A stretch of DNA of 64,000 nt from positions 1 through 64,000 of the forward strand of contig JAFWDQ010000006.1 of NCBI GenBank assembly GCA_017516065.1, written 5' to 3'. The DNA comes from Oscillospiraceae bacterium. Lineage in GTDB: Bacteria > Bacillota > Clostridia > Oscillospirales > Oscillospiraceae. Both the position numbers and the translations under genes were made by a program. The notes under the pieces were generated by a model that did not search any database, was not told where the DNA came from, and was given only the letters and a program-made list of their open reading frames with translations. Shown here piece after piece: positions 17,319-25,728 of this stretch. Positions within the stretch are counted from its first letter, which is position 1. Each line of letters starts with the position of its first letter.

Positions 17319-19967
17319 ATGAAGCTGATGGTACTGGACGGCAATTCGCTGGTCAACCGGGCCTTTTACGGCGTGAGGAGCCTGACCACAAGGGAGGGGG
17401 TGCCCACCAACGCGGTCTACGGCTTTCTCACCATGCTGGAGAAGCTGCGGCAGGAGGAGGCCCCGGATGCCCTCTGCGTGACCTTCGATCTGGCGGCGCC
17501 CACCTTCCGGCACAAAATGTACGAGGGGTATAAGGCCCACCGGAAGGGGATGCCGGAGGAGCTGGCGCTGCAGATGCCTCTGCTGCGGCAGACGCTGGCT
17601 GCCATGCGCATCCCCTGTTACGCGCTGGAGGGCTGGGAGGCCGACGATCTGCTGGGTACCATCGCCCGGAAGTGCAGGGAGTCCGACTGGGACTGCGTTG
17701 TGGTCACCGGCGACCGGGACAGCCTGCAGCTGGTGTCCGACACTACCGCGGTGCGCTACGTCCGGGGCCGGGGCGGCGACACGGTCCGTTACACCCCCGA
17801 GATCTTTCGGGAGGAATACGGCTTCCCGCCCTCCGGGCTTGTGGAACTGAAGGCCCTGATGGGGGACTCCTCCGACGAGATCCCCGGTGTCGCCGGCGTG
17901 GGCGAGAAGACCGCCTCGGAGCTGATCCGGACCTTCGGTACCGTGGAGAGCCTCTATGACCGGCTGGACGACCCTGCCGTGAAGCCTGCCGTCCGGAAAA
18001 AGCTGGAGGCCGGCAGGGAGCAGGCGGAGCTGTCCCGGGCTCTGGCCCTCATTTCCACCGAGGCGCCTCTGGAGTTTAAACCGGAGGACGCCCTCTGTCA
18101 GGAGCCGGACAGGCCGGCGCTGTACGACCTGTTCCTGAAGCTGGAATTCCGCAAGCTCATCGAAAAATATGAGCTGACCCCGGACCCCGCGGCGTCCGCC
18201 GGGGAAAAGCCCGATTACACCGTCACGGCAGAGCAGCCCACGGAGCCGGAGCAGGCCCGGGCGCTGCTGGAGCTCTGGCGGGCGGCGGACCGTGTGACGG
18301 TGCTGGCCCTGCCGGATCTGTCGGCTCTGACCGTGGCGTGTCAGACCGGGCCGGACACCGAGGTCGCAGCGAATCTGTTCGTTCACCGCTATCGGGGGGA
18401 CTGGGACGCCCTGCTGGCGGCGCTGTTTTCCGCCGACGTGAAAAAGATCGCCCACAACGTGAAGGACCTGACCCGGGCACTGCTGGACCGGGGCCTGCCG
18501 GCGGAGGGCTTTGTCTTCGACACCGCCTTGGCGGCCTATCTGCTGGACGCCACGGCGGGCAGTTATGAGCCGGACCGGCTGTTTCTGACCTATTACAATG
18601 AGGCCCTGCCCAAGCCCCTGCATCTGGAGCCGGAGGCCTTCACGCCCCTGGGAGACGATACGGCGGCAGCGGCGGCGATGGACAGCTGGTGCAGCGCTGT
18701 GGAGGCCCTGTACGAGTACCAGGTCCCGCGGCTGAAGGAGCAGGGCATGTGGGAGCTGTTCGAGAAGATCGAGCTGCCTCTGTGCCGGGTGCTGGCGGAG
18801 ATGGAGCAGGCCGGCGTCTGCGTGGACCGGGGCGCCCTGACGGCCTACGGGGCGATGCTGACGGAGCGCATCGACGCGCTGCAGGACGAGATCTATGAGC
18901 TGGCCGGCGGACCGGTGAACATCAACTCACCCAAGCAGCTGGGAGTCCTGCTTTTCGAGACTCTGGGCCTGCCGCCGCTGAAAAAGACTAAGACCGGCTA
19001 CTCCACGGACGCGGACACGCTGGACCGCCTGCGGGACAGGCACCCCATTATCGAAAAGATCCTGGATTTTCGTCAGCTGACCAAGCTGCGGAGCACCTAT
19101 GTGGACGGTCTGCTGAAGGTCATCGATCCCGACGGACGGGTTCGCACTACCTTCCAGATGACGGTAACGGCCACGGGCCGGCTGTCCTCCACAGACCCGA
19201 ATCTGCAGAATATCCCCACCCGCACGGAGCTGGGCAGCGAACTGCGGGGAATGTTTGTAGCCCCGCCGGGCTGTGTTCTGGTGGATGCCGACTACTCCCA
19301 GATCGAACTGCGTCTGCTTGCCCACATCGCGGAGGACCGGGTGATGCAGGAGACCTTCCGGTCCGGCGGCGACATCCACGCAGCCACGGCGGCCCAGGTG
19401 TTCCGGGTGCCTCCGGAGCTGGTGACCCCCGCCATGCGCCGCAGCGCCAAGGCGGTGAATTTCGGCATTGTCTACGGCATCTCCGAATTCTCGCTGGCCC
19501 GGGATATCGGCGTGACGATCAAGGAGGCCAAGGCGTATATGGACGCCTATTTCGCGCACTTCTCCGGGGTCCGGACCTACATGGACCGGATCGTGGAGCA
19601 GGCGAAGGAGCAGGGCTACGTGGCCACGCTGTACGGCCGCCGGAGAGCCCTGCCGGAGCTGAAGTCCTCCAACCGCAACGTCCGGAGCTTCGGCGAGCGG
19701 GTGGCCCTGAACATGCCCATCCAGGGCACGGCGGCGGACATCATGAAGCTCGCCATGGTCCGGGTCCGGGACCGGCTGCGCCGGGAGGGCCTGCAGGGCA
19801 GACTGCTGCTGCAGATCCACGACGAGCTCATCGTGGAGTGTCCGGAGTCCGAGGCGGAGACGATGCGCCGCCTTCTGGAGGAGGAGATGGAGGCGGCGGC
19901 AACCCTGTCCGTGCCCCTCACCGCCGACGCCGGGGCGGGCCCCAACTGGCTTGCGGCAAAGCCGTAA
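17319..19967 (+). CDS. polA: DNA polymerase I
   Basis: 882 residues. The N-terminal 5' nuclease (1-290) keeps its acidic cluster in GWEADDLLGT, VVTGDRDSLQLV and DSSDEIPGVAGVGEKTA. The central proofreading domain (about 300-470) lacks the DxE metal motif, so it probably has no 3'-5' exonuclease, as in many Gram-positives. The polymerase domain has motif A DADYSQIELR (about 652), motif B RRSAKAVNFGIVYGISEF and motif C QIHDELIVE. Used in Okazaki-fragment maturation and repair. Confidence 0.96.
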   Translation: MKLMVLDGNSLVNRAFYGVRSLTTREGVPTNAVYGFLTMLEKLRQEEAPDALCVTFDLAAPTFRHKMYEGYKAHRKGMPEELALQMPLLRQTLAAMRIPCYALEGWEADDLLGTIARKCRESDWDCVVVTGDRDSLQLVSDTTAVRYVRGRGGDTVRYTPEIFREEYGFPPSGLVELKALMGDSSDEIPGVAGVGEKTASELIRTFGTVESLYDRLDDPAVKPAVRKKLEAGREQAELSRALALISTEAPLEFKPEDALCQEPDRPALYDLFLKLEFRKLIEKYELTPDPAASAGEKPDYTVTAEQPTEPEQARALLELWRAADRVTVLALPDLSALTVACQTGPDTEVAANLFVHRYRGDWDALLAALFSADVKKIAHNVKDLTRALLDRGLPAEGFVFDTALAAYLLDATAGSYEPDRLFLTYYNEALPKPLHLEPEAFTPLGDDTAAAAAMDSWCSAVEALYEYQVPRLKEQGMWELFEKIELPLCRVLAEMEQAGVCVDRGALTAYGAMLTERIDALQDEIYELAGGPVNINSPKQLGVLLFETLGLPPLKKTKTGYSTDADTLDRLRDRHPIIEKILDFRQLTKLRSTYVDGLLKVIDPDGRVRTTFQMTVTATGRLSSTDPNLQNIPTRTELGSELRGMFVAPPGCVLVDADYSQIELRLLAHIAEDRVMQETFRSGGDIHAATAAQVFRVPPELVTPAMRRSAKAVNFGIVYGISEFSLARDIGVTIKEAKAYMDAYFAHFSGVRTYMDRIVEQAKEQGYVATLYGRRRALPELKSSNRNVRSFGERVALNMPIQGTAADIMKLAMVRVRDRLRREGLQGRLLLQIHDELIVECPESEAETMRRLLEEEMEAAATLSVPLTADAGAGPNWLAAKP

Positions 19968-19982
19968 GCCGGAAAAAACGAC

Positions 19983-20025
19983 AAAAAAAGAGTGCGCGCC
20001 GTCATGCGGCGCGCGCTCTTTCTGT
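19983..20025. terminator. Bidirectional terminator after polA
   Basis: Stem GAGTGCGCGCCG / CGGCGCGCGCTC (19989-20019), with an A-run on the left and T residues on the right. It serves polA and the converging secreted-protein gene. Confidence 0.88.
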
Positions 20026-20039
20026 TTCAGCTTGTGTTT

Positions 20040-21242
20040 TTACACCAGGAAGTCCACGTCCAGCGGCGGCGCTTCTTTCAGTACGCGGATGGCGCCGTTG
20101 GCGTCGGTCTCCACCGACAAAGCCGTGTAGCCGGGCCGGACCGCGGCCAGATCGACCTGCACGCTGGCGCCGGGGGCCAGCACGTAGGGGACGGCCTCGT
20201 TGTGACCCGTGCTGCGATAGAACGTGCCCTCCACGTCGTCCAGCCAGAGGGTCACGGCACCGGAGTCGGCCTGATCCTGCTTCCAGCAGACGGCATAGAA
20301 GGACGCATTGGCTTTCACGGTGCTCCTGATGGGAGTCATCGGCGTGTCGTTGTATTTGACCAGGGCGGGGGTAAAATCATTGTGATAGATAGAGAACAGG
20401 GAGTCGCCGTTGTTGGCCTGGACCGCCAGGATCGTGTAGCCGCCGTCGCAGACGGTGAATCGATCCAGAATGAAGTCGCCGATGCTGCTCCAACTCTGGA
20501 AGGTGGGGTCCGTGGTGTCTGTGAGAGACAGGCAGAGGAGATCCGGCATCTCGTTGGCCTCAGAATACAGGTGCTCCAGCTTCCAGGTGCCGGTGTACTG
20601 GTACTCGCTGTAGGCAGTGAACTGGCCGTCCGCCGACAGAGTCAGGGAGACGGCGGGGGCGTCGGAGGGACCGCCGTAGTACAGCCAGGTGCCGGTGAGG
20701 AACTGCTGCAGGACAATGGAGCCGGAAAAGTCCAGCGGGTCCTTCACACTTTCCACAACAGCGGTGTTGGACGTCTGATCATAATCCACGAAAAAGTCCA
20801 GCGCCTTGCCCAGATCCCGGAGCTTGAAGTAGTTGTTGCCGCCGATGTTGTACACGGACAGATCCGACCGGAGGACATCGTTGATCCGGATCGTCTGGCT
20901 GCTGGGAACGGCGGTGGCGGACTTGTCGCCGCCGGAGGTATCCAGTTCCGAGCCGTCGGGAACATAGGCGCCGCCGGTGAGGATGCCCACGGTGCCGGTG
21001 GTCTCATCCCAGCTCACGGAGAACTGGGCCGCTGTGCCGTTGAGCAGATAGGCCAGGTCCCGGAGCTTGAAGTAATTGCTGCCGTCGATGTTGTACTTTT
21101 CGCAGGTGATGCTCTTGCCGTCCACAGTAAGCTTCTGCGGCGAGAGCACGGTGGTGGCCGCCGAGGCAAAGACGGGCAGAGCGGCGCACAACAGAACAAG
21201 GCAGAGCAGCAGAGAGAAGAGGGATTTTGCACATCGTTTCAT
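20040..21242 (-). CDS. Secreted protein with two copper-amine-oxidase-like stalk repeats
   Basis: 400 residues from the ATG at 21242 (GGAGG, 7 nt). Residues 1-30 are a signal peptide (MKRCAKS, hydrophobic run, ASA-A). Two stalk repeats follow: YNIDGSNYFKLRDLAYLL (about 51-68) and YNIGGNNYFKLRDLGKAL (about 125-142), the copper amine oxidase N-terminal domain-like fold common in Clostridial surface proteins. The next ~240 residues contain a lipocalin-like WKLEHLYSE / LTLSADGQFTAYS stretch and a beta-rich tail. There is no enzymatic motif or visible anchor. Probably an extracellular binding or scaffold protein. A TATAAT (21297-21302, minus) marks its promoter. Confidence 0.85.
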   Translation of the reverse strand: MKRCAKSLFSLLLCLVLLCAALPVFASAATTVLSPQKLTVDGKSITCEKYNIDGSNYFKLRDLAYLLNGTAAQFSVSWDETTGTVGILTGGAYVPDGSELDTSGGDKSATAVPSSQTIRINDVLRSDLSVYNIGGNNYFKLRDLGKALDFFVDYDQTSNTAVVESVKDPLDFSGSIVLQQFLTGTWLYYGGPSDAPAVSLTLSADGQFTAYSEYQYTGTWKLEHLYSEANEMPDLLCLSLTDTTDPTFQSWSSIGDFILDRFTVCDGGYTILAVQANNGDSLFSIYHNDFTPALVKYNDTPMTPIRSTVKANASFYAVCWKQDQADSGAVTLWLDDVEGTFYRSTGHNEAVPYVLAPGASVQVDLAAVRPGYTALSVETDANGAIRVLKEAPPLDVDFLV

Positions 21243-21454
21243 TGTGTTTCCTCCTTTGTCTTGTATTTTACGGTTTTCATGTGTGCTGCTGTTTTCATTA
21301 TACGGTATGGAGCACCTGCAGCGCAAGGGAAAACTGGATGATTACAGAGAAAACAGGCGAGGCGCGCCGCCCGAAAATATTTTTGAAAAGAGGATGTGAC
21401 CGCCTGTGATTTGTGGTATGATAGAAAAAAACAGACAGCGAGGCAAATCTGGAA

Positions 21455-21895
21455 ATGAAGAAGCTGCTTTTTATCTGCACCGGCAACACCTGCCGCAGCG
21501 CAATGGCGGAGGGCATCTGCCGCGCCATGGCAAAGGAGCGGGGGGATGAGGTCCTGACCGCCTCCTGCGGGCTGGCGGCCTTCGCCGGAGATCCCGCCAG
21601 CGAGCACGCCGTTCAGGCGGCGGCGGAGTACGGTGCGGATCTTCGAAATCACCGGTCCCGGCCGCTGAATCCCTATATCGTGGAGGAGGCAGACGCCATC
21701 TACTGCATGACCGGGGGCCATCTCGCCCGGCTGCTGGCCCTGTACCCGGATGCCCGGGACAAGGCGGCGCTGCTGTTGGAGGGACAGGACATCCCGGACC
21801 CCTGGGGCGGCGATCTGGAGACCTACCGGGCGGCCGCCAAAGTCATCGCCGGGGCCGTGGAACAGCGTCTGAAGGAAACGGAGGAACAGCCATGA
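21455..21895 (+). CDS. Low-molecular-weight phosphatase, probably a protein-arginine phosphatase (YwlE-like)
   Basis: 146 residues. The active-site loop CTGNTCRS starts at Cys8, and the general-acid Asp is in IPDPWGGD near the C-terminus. The residue equivalent to YwlE Thr11 is Thr (the second T of CTGNTCRS), the known selector for phospho-arginine over phospho-tyrosine in Bacillus YwlE; tyrosine phosphatases carry Ile or Leu there. The arginine-phosphatase call is therefore an inference from one residue plus family. The gene overlaps rimI by 4 nt and opens a three-gene unit ending with tsaD. Confidence 0.82.
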   Translation: MKKLLFICTGNTCRSAMAEGICRAMAKERGDEVLTASCGLAAFAGDPASEHAVQAAAEYGADLRNHRSRPLNPYIVEEADAIYCMTGGHLARLLALYPDARDKAALLLEGQDIPDPWGGDLETYRAAAKVIAGAVEQRLKETEEQP

Positions 21896-22356
21896 CATAC
21901 GGACTGCAGCCGCTGACGGCGGAGCGCCTGGACGACCTGCTGGAGCTGGAAAAGCTCTGCTTCGCCCACCCCTGGAGTCGTGAGATGTTCCGGGGCGAAC
22001 TGGAAAACGAGTGCGCCGTCTATCTGCTGGCCGTCACGGAGGACGACCGGATCATCGGCTATGCGGGCCTGCAGGTGGTGCTGGACGAGGGTTACATCAC
22101 CAACGTGGCGGTCCACCCCGATTTCCGTCGGCAGGGGGTGGCCACGGCGCTGCTGTCGGCCTTCCGCCGCTTCGGCGACATCCAGGGCCTGCGGTTCCTT
22201 ACCCTGGAGGTCCGGGAGAGCAATGCCGCCGCCGTGGCCCTTTACGGCAGTCTGGGCTACTGCATCGTGGGCAGACGGCGCAACTACTATGAGGATCCCC
22301 AGGAGGACGCTCTGCTGATGACCTGCCGGTTTTCCGGGAAGGGAGAGGACGCATGA
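21892..22356 (+). CDS. rimI: Ribosomal protein S18-alanine N-acetyltransferase RimI
   Basis: 154 residues, a GNAT fold. The acetyl-CoA loop is VHPDFRRQGVATALL (about 75-90), with LTLEVRESNAAAVALYGSLGY downstream, typical of RimI. It lies between the phosphatase and tsaD with 4-nt overlaps on both sides. The rimI-tsaD adjacency is common in Firmicutes; tsaB and tsaE, usually with them, are not in this window. Confidence 0.9.
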   Translation: MTYGLQPLTAERLDDLLELEKLCFAHPWSREMFRGELENECAVYLLAVTEDDRIIGYAGLQVVLDEGYITNVAVHPDFRRQGVATALLSAFRRFGDIQGLRFLTLEVRESNAAAVALYGSLGYCIVGRRRNYYEDPQEDALLMTCRFSGKGEDA

Positions 22357-23357
22357 ACATTCTGGCCTTTGAATCCTCCTGCGACGAGACGGCTGTCGCC
22401 GTAGTACGGGACGGCCGGGAAGTCCTCTCCAGCGTGGTCTTCTCCCAGATCGAGATGCACAAAATCTACGGCGGCGTGGTGCCGGAGATCGCCTCCCGGA
22501 GCCATTTGGAGGTCATCACGCCCCTTGCCGGTGAAGCGCTCCGCCAGGCGGGTCTTACGGTCGGTGATATCGACGCCGTGGCCGTCACCTGTACCCCGGG
22601 CCTCATCGGCGCGCTGCTGGTGGGGGTGAGCTTCGCCAAATCCGTGGCCTACGCCCTGAACGTGCCCCTGATCCCCGTGCACCATATCCGTGGCCACATC
22701 GCCGCCAACTACATCGCTTTCCCGGAGCTGGAGCCGCCCTTCCTGGCCCTGATGGTCTCCGGCGGCAACACCCTGCTGGCGGACGTGCGAAGCTATACGG
22801 ACATGACTGTTCTGGGCAGCACACGGGACGACGCGGCAGGGGAGTGCTTCGACAAGGTCGCCCGGGTCCTGGGTCTGGGCTATCCCGGCGGCAGGGCCCT
22901 GGACGAGCTGGCCCGGACCGGCAGCGACACGGCCTATCCGCTGCCCCGGGCCCACGTGACGGACGCGCCGCTGGACATGTCCTTTTCCGGGCTCAAGACC
23001 GCCGTGATCAACCTGATCCACAACGCGGAGCAGAAAAAGGAGTCCCTGGACCTGCCGGGCCTGGCGGCGTCCTTCAGCGCCGCCGTCAGCGACATTCTGC
23101 TGACCCGGACGGAGCTGGCTCTGGAGCAGACCGGCTATGACACCCTTGTGGCCGCCGGAGGCGTGGCGGCCAACTCCCGGATCCGGGCGGATCTGCAGCG
23201 GGCCATGGCGGGGAAAAAGCTCTATCTGCCGCCCCTGTCCCTGTGCGGGGACAACGCCGCCATGATCGGCGCACAGGCCTGGTATGAGTATCAGGCTGGC
23301 CGCTGCGCCGATATGACGCTGAACGCCAGAGCCGTCTGTGACGCCGCTGATTTTTGA
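22353..23357 (+). CDS. tsaD: tRNA N6-adenosine threonylcarbamoyltransferase TsaD
   Basis: 334 residues, family length. TsaD transfers threonylcarbamoyl to A37 of ANN-decoding tRNAs. N-terminal FESSCDETAVAVV, metal-binding HHIRGH (about 110-115), the sugar-kinase-fold GDDAAGECFDKVARVLGLGYPGG region and LCGDNAAMIGAQA near the C-terminus are all present. The tcdA gene at 57.7 kb acts on the same t6A modification but is far away. Confidence 0.96.
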   Translation: MNILAFESSCDETAVAVVRDGREVLSSVVFSQIEMHKIYGGVVPEIASRSHLEVITPLAGEALRQAGLTVGDIDAVAVTCTPGLIGALLVGVSFAKSVAYALNVPLIPVHHIRGHIAANYIAFPELEPPFLALMVSGGNTLLADVRSYTDMTVLGSTRDDAAGECFDKVARVLGLGYPGGRALDELARTGSDTAYPLPRAHVTDAPLDMSFSGLKTAVINLIHNAEQKKESLDLPGLAASFSAAVSDILLTRTELALEQTGYDTLVAAGGVAANSRIRADLQRAMAGKKLYLPPLSLCGDNAAMIGAQAWYEYQAGRCADMTLNARAVCDAADF

Positions 23358-23400
23358 GCGTTTAAACAATGGGTTGGGATATCGAAAAACTGCGAAAAAA

Positions 23401-23490
23401 CGTGTAAAATACGTTATGTAAACCCGGTAAAATTCTTATATGTGGAAAACTCGGTGTATAATGTGGAAAACCCGGTATTATTTCTTATTT
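23401..23490. repeat. Direct repeats resembling DnaA boxes, in a convergent intergenic region
   Basis: TGTGGAAAAC occurs at 23441-23450 and 23462-23471, exactly 21 bp apart. A third, weaker copy (TATGTAAACCCGGTAAAAT) starts near 23415. Each is followed by C(C/T)CGGT. TGTGGAAAA is the reverse complement of TTTTCCACA, which fits the relaxed DnaA-box consensus TTWTNCACA. The surrounding 150 bp are AT-rich for this genome and lie between converging genes, so this is not an ordinary promoter region. No protein-coding gene is visible. Confidence 0.5.
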
Positions 23491-23513
23491 GATGATATAA
23501 TTATGGAAACAGA

Positions 23514-23552
23514 ATGACCGTGCGGAGAACTCTCTGCACGGTCATTTTCTTT
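23514..23552. terminator. Terminator between tsaD and the serine hydrolase
   Basis: Stem ATGACCGTGC / GCACGGTCAT (23514-23545) followed by TTTTCTTT. It can stop transcription from either converging gene. Confidence 0.85.
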
Positions 23553-23558
23553 CGTTTT

Positions 23559-25355
23559 TTATGGTTGCGGAGGTCTGCGTCCGCTATAAATGATAGGAGT
23601 TGCCACCCGGGCGAAGGCGCTGAGGAACTGATGGTTTTTCAGAGTCAGATCCACCACCACCTTGTCCAGAGCCTTGGCGTTCATCAGCCCGGAGAGGATG
23701 CTCAGACAGTCGCTGCGGCCGGGCCGTTCATCAAAGCGCAGGGACACGGTGTCCGGGTGGAACAGGATGTCCACCAGCCGGGTATTGGGCAGCTCTGGGA
23801 AGGTCACCGTCAGATGCAGAAGAGGCCGCTGGGGCCGCTTGTAGCTCCAGGAGCCCACGGTATAGACATGGTACTGCTCGCCGCCGGTGGTGATGACGCT
23901 GTGCCGGGGCCGTCCGTCGGTACCGACAGTCAGTTTGTTCTTTTCCCCGGGGCCGATAAAGGTCAGGGTACAGCTGTCCACCCCCAGGGAGAAGCGGATG
24001 TCGGTGATGCCAGGGGAGTAGTTGTTGTGGGCGATCTGCTGGACAAAGGGCAGGAGCCCGGCCCTGTTTTTCTTCATGGGCATGGTGATGTTGTGATAGC
24101 GCATGGCCTCTGGCGGGACAGCGGGCATGGCCGAACGGGTCTTGTCCGGCGGTGCGGTGGGGAGACTCCGGGCGGGGACCGGCGGCGTGATCTGCAGGAC
24201 CTTCAGGGACCGGAGGGTCCGGCGCAGGGAACGGAGGGCCGCCGTGTTCCGGGGCAGTTCGGCATAGCAGGCGTCGGAACCGAAATATGCCAGGATCAGG
24301 TCCGAGGCGGAGCCGGAGACGAAGGAGCAGGTACTGCCCGCCGTGACCACGACCACCGTCTCATATCTGGGCAGGACCACCACCAGCTGGCCGAAGGCGC
24401 CGTTGAACTCATAATCCCCCTTTGAAGAGACGATCCAGTTGTGGTAGCCGTAGCCCCTGCCGCCGTCCTCGGGCCGTGTCTTTGTATGGGACCGGGTGGC
24501 CTCCCGGACCCACAGCTCGGGAATCAGCTGCCGGCGCTCACCGTCCGGCCCGGTCCAGGCGCCCCTCTGGAGCATCAGCTGCCCCAGTGCCGCCATATCC
24601 CGGGTGGTGAGATGCAGGCCCCAGCCGCCCTTCTCGATGCCCTTCGGGCAGGTCTCCCACCAGGCGTTCCGGATGCCCAGCGGCTCAAAGAGCCGGGGCG
24701 TCAGATATTCCATCAGCGTCTGGCCCGTGACGTTCCGGAGCACGGCGGCCAGCATATAGCTGTTGAGACTGTTGTACAGGAACTGACTGCCGGGCTCGAA
24801 GGACCGTCCGGCGCTTAAGTACGCTGTGACCCAGTCCTCGAACAGGAAGATGCAGGACTCGTTGAAGTCCACCCCGGAGCGCATGGTCAGCAGATCCCCC
24901 AGGACCAGAGGACGGTACAGGTCCGCCCCCAGAGAGTGGGGATGCTCCGGGAAGAATTTGTCCAGCGGATCGTCCAGGGAGAGCCGGCCCTCGCCGGCGG
25001 CGATGCCCACGGCCATGGAAAGCACGCTCTTGGACAGGGAGTAGACCGACTGGGGACAGTCGCTGCGGTACGGGGCCCAGTATCCCTCCGCCAGGACCTT
25101 GCCCCGGCGCAGGACCATGGCACTGTGAGGCCGGTAGCCGTGGAGTTCCAGTGCACGGAAAAAGCTCTCGATGTGAGCGGAGGACAGGCCCATCTCCTCC
25201 GGCTCCGCCTGGGGCAGCACGGGACTGCCGTCGGGCACCGGGTCGAGCACGGGCTTGCAGGGCCGGTAGGGATAGCTGCAGATCGAATCCAGCTCCCCGG
25301 TCAGCAGTTTGCGGGAGGAGTTGAGACTCATCAGTTTCAGTTTCAGATCCGCCAT
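23559..25355 (-). CDS. Serine hydrolase of the beta-lactamase/transpeptidase-like class, with an unusual C-terminal domain
   Basis: 598 residues with no signal peptide. The N-terminal ~370 are a class-C beta-lactamase fold: catalytic Ser106-x-x-Lys109 in YSLSKSV, a tyrosine motif in FLYNSLNSYML, and FNGAFGQLVVVLP near residue 320. The last ~200 residues are a separate beta-rich domain of the kind attached to many Clostridial serine hydrolases; I cannot name it. Family members include esterases, D-aminopeptidases and penicillin-binding-like proteins. Nothing nearby fixes the substrate, and lack of a signal argues for the cytoplasm. AAGGAAG precedes the ATG. Confidence 0.8.
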   Translation of the reverse strand: MADLKLKLMSLNSSRKLLTGELDSICSYPYRPCKPVLDPVPDGSPVLPQAEPEEMGLSSAHIESFFRALELHGYRPHSAMVLRRGKVLAEGYWAPYRSDCPQSVYSLSKSVLSMAVGIAAGEGRLSLDDPLDKFFPEHPHSLGADLYRPLVLGDLLTMRSGVDFNESCIFLFEDWVTAYLSAGRSFEPGSQFLYNSLNSYMLAAVLRNVTGQTLMEYLTPRLFEPLGIRNAWWETCPKGIEKGGWGLHLTTRDMAALGQLMLQRGAWTGPDGERRQLIPELWVREATRSHTKTRPEDGGRGYGYHNWIVSSKGDYEFNGAFGQLVVVLPRYETVVVVTAGSTCSFVSGSASDLILAYFGSDACYAELPRNTAALRSLRRTLRSLKVLQITPPVPARSLPTAPPDKTRSAMPAVPPEAMRYHNITMPMKKNRAGLLPFVQQIAHNNYSPGITDIRFSLGVDSCTLTFIGPGEKNKLTVGTDGRPRHSVITTGGEQYHVYTVGSWSYKRPQRPLLHLTVTFPELPNTRLVDILFHPDTVSLRFDERPGRSDCLSILSGLMNAKALDKVVVDLTLKNHQFLSAFARVATPIIYSGRRPPQP

Positions 25356-25567
25356 GGTAAAACGCTTCCTTTTTCAGCCGTTTTTATCATCGTATCACAG
25401 CCGCCGGAGGATGTAAAGCGGAGGGCGCGCCATTTCCCCGCAGGATTATTCCAGGCAGTGCTCCGGAATCAGAGACTTGATTTGAGATGACAGGACGTAA
25501 AACGGCGCAGAGTCCAGCCGTACGGTTGTTTATCTGGTATCTGGACAGGCAGCCCACTATTTGATAG

Positions 25568-25573
25568 TATAAT
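25568..25573 (+). promoter_or_regulatory. Promoter -10 box upstream of the XRE remnant and comEC
   Basis: TATAAT at 25568-25573. The best -35 (TGGACA, 25542-25547) is 20 nt away, so the promoter is weak or activated. The rest of 25356-25567 shows no gene. Confidence 0.45.
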
Positions 25574-25602
25574 AGGCAGATGGAAACAGGGGGGACGAAG
25601 GG

Positions 25603-25728
25603 ATGCATTTTCCCCGTTTGGAAGAGCTGCGGGCGGACAGTGACCGCCGGCAGAAGGACGTGGCGGACTTCTGCCGCATGAGCTCGGATTATCCGCCGGG
25701 GCGGACGGACCGGCGCAAAAAGGTCTGA
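25603..25728 (+). pseudogene. Truncated XRE-family helix-turn-helix fragment overlapping comEC
   Basis: 41 codons from the ATG at 25603 with a GGGGGACGAAGG ribosome-binding region. MHFPRLEELRADSDRRQKDV followed by ADFCRMSSD looks like the first two helices of XRE repressors (MNFPRLRELREDxxLTQKEVA-type). After residue 29 it loses similarity and ends PPGRTDRRKKV, and the stop overlaps the comEC start (TGATG). It is either a decayed regulator or a short leader peptide that couples translation to comEC. I favour the remnant reading but it is not proved. Confidence 0.5.
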
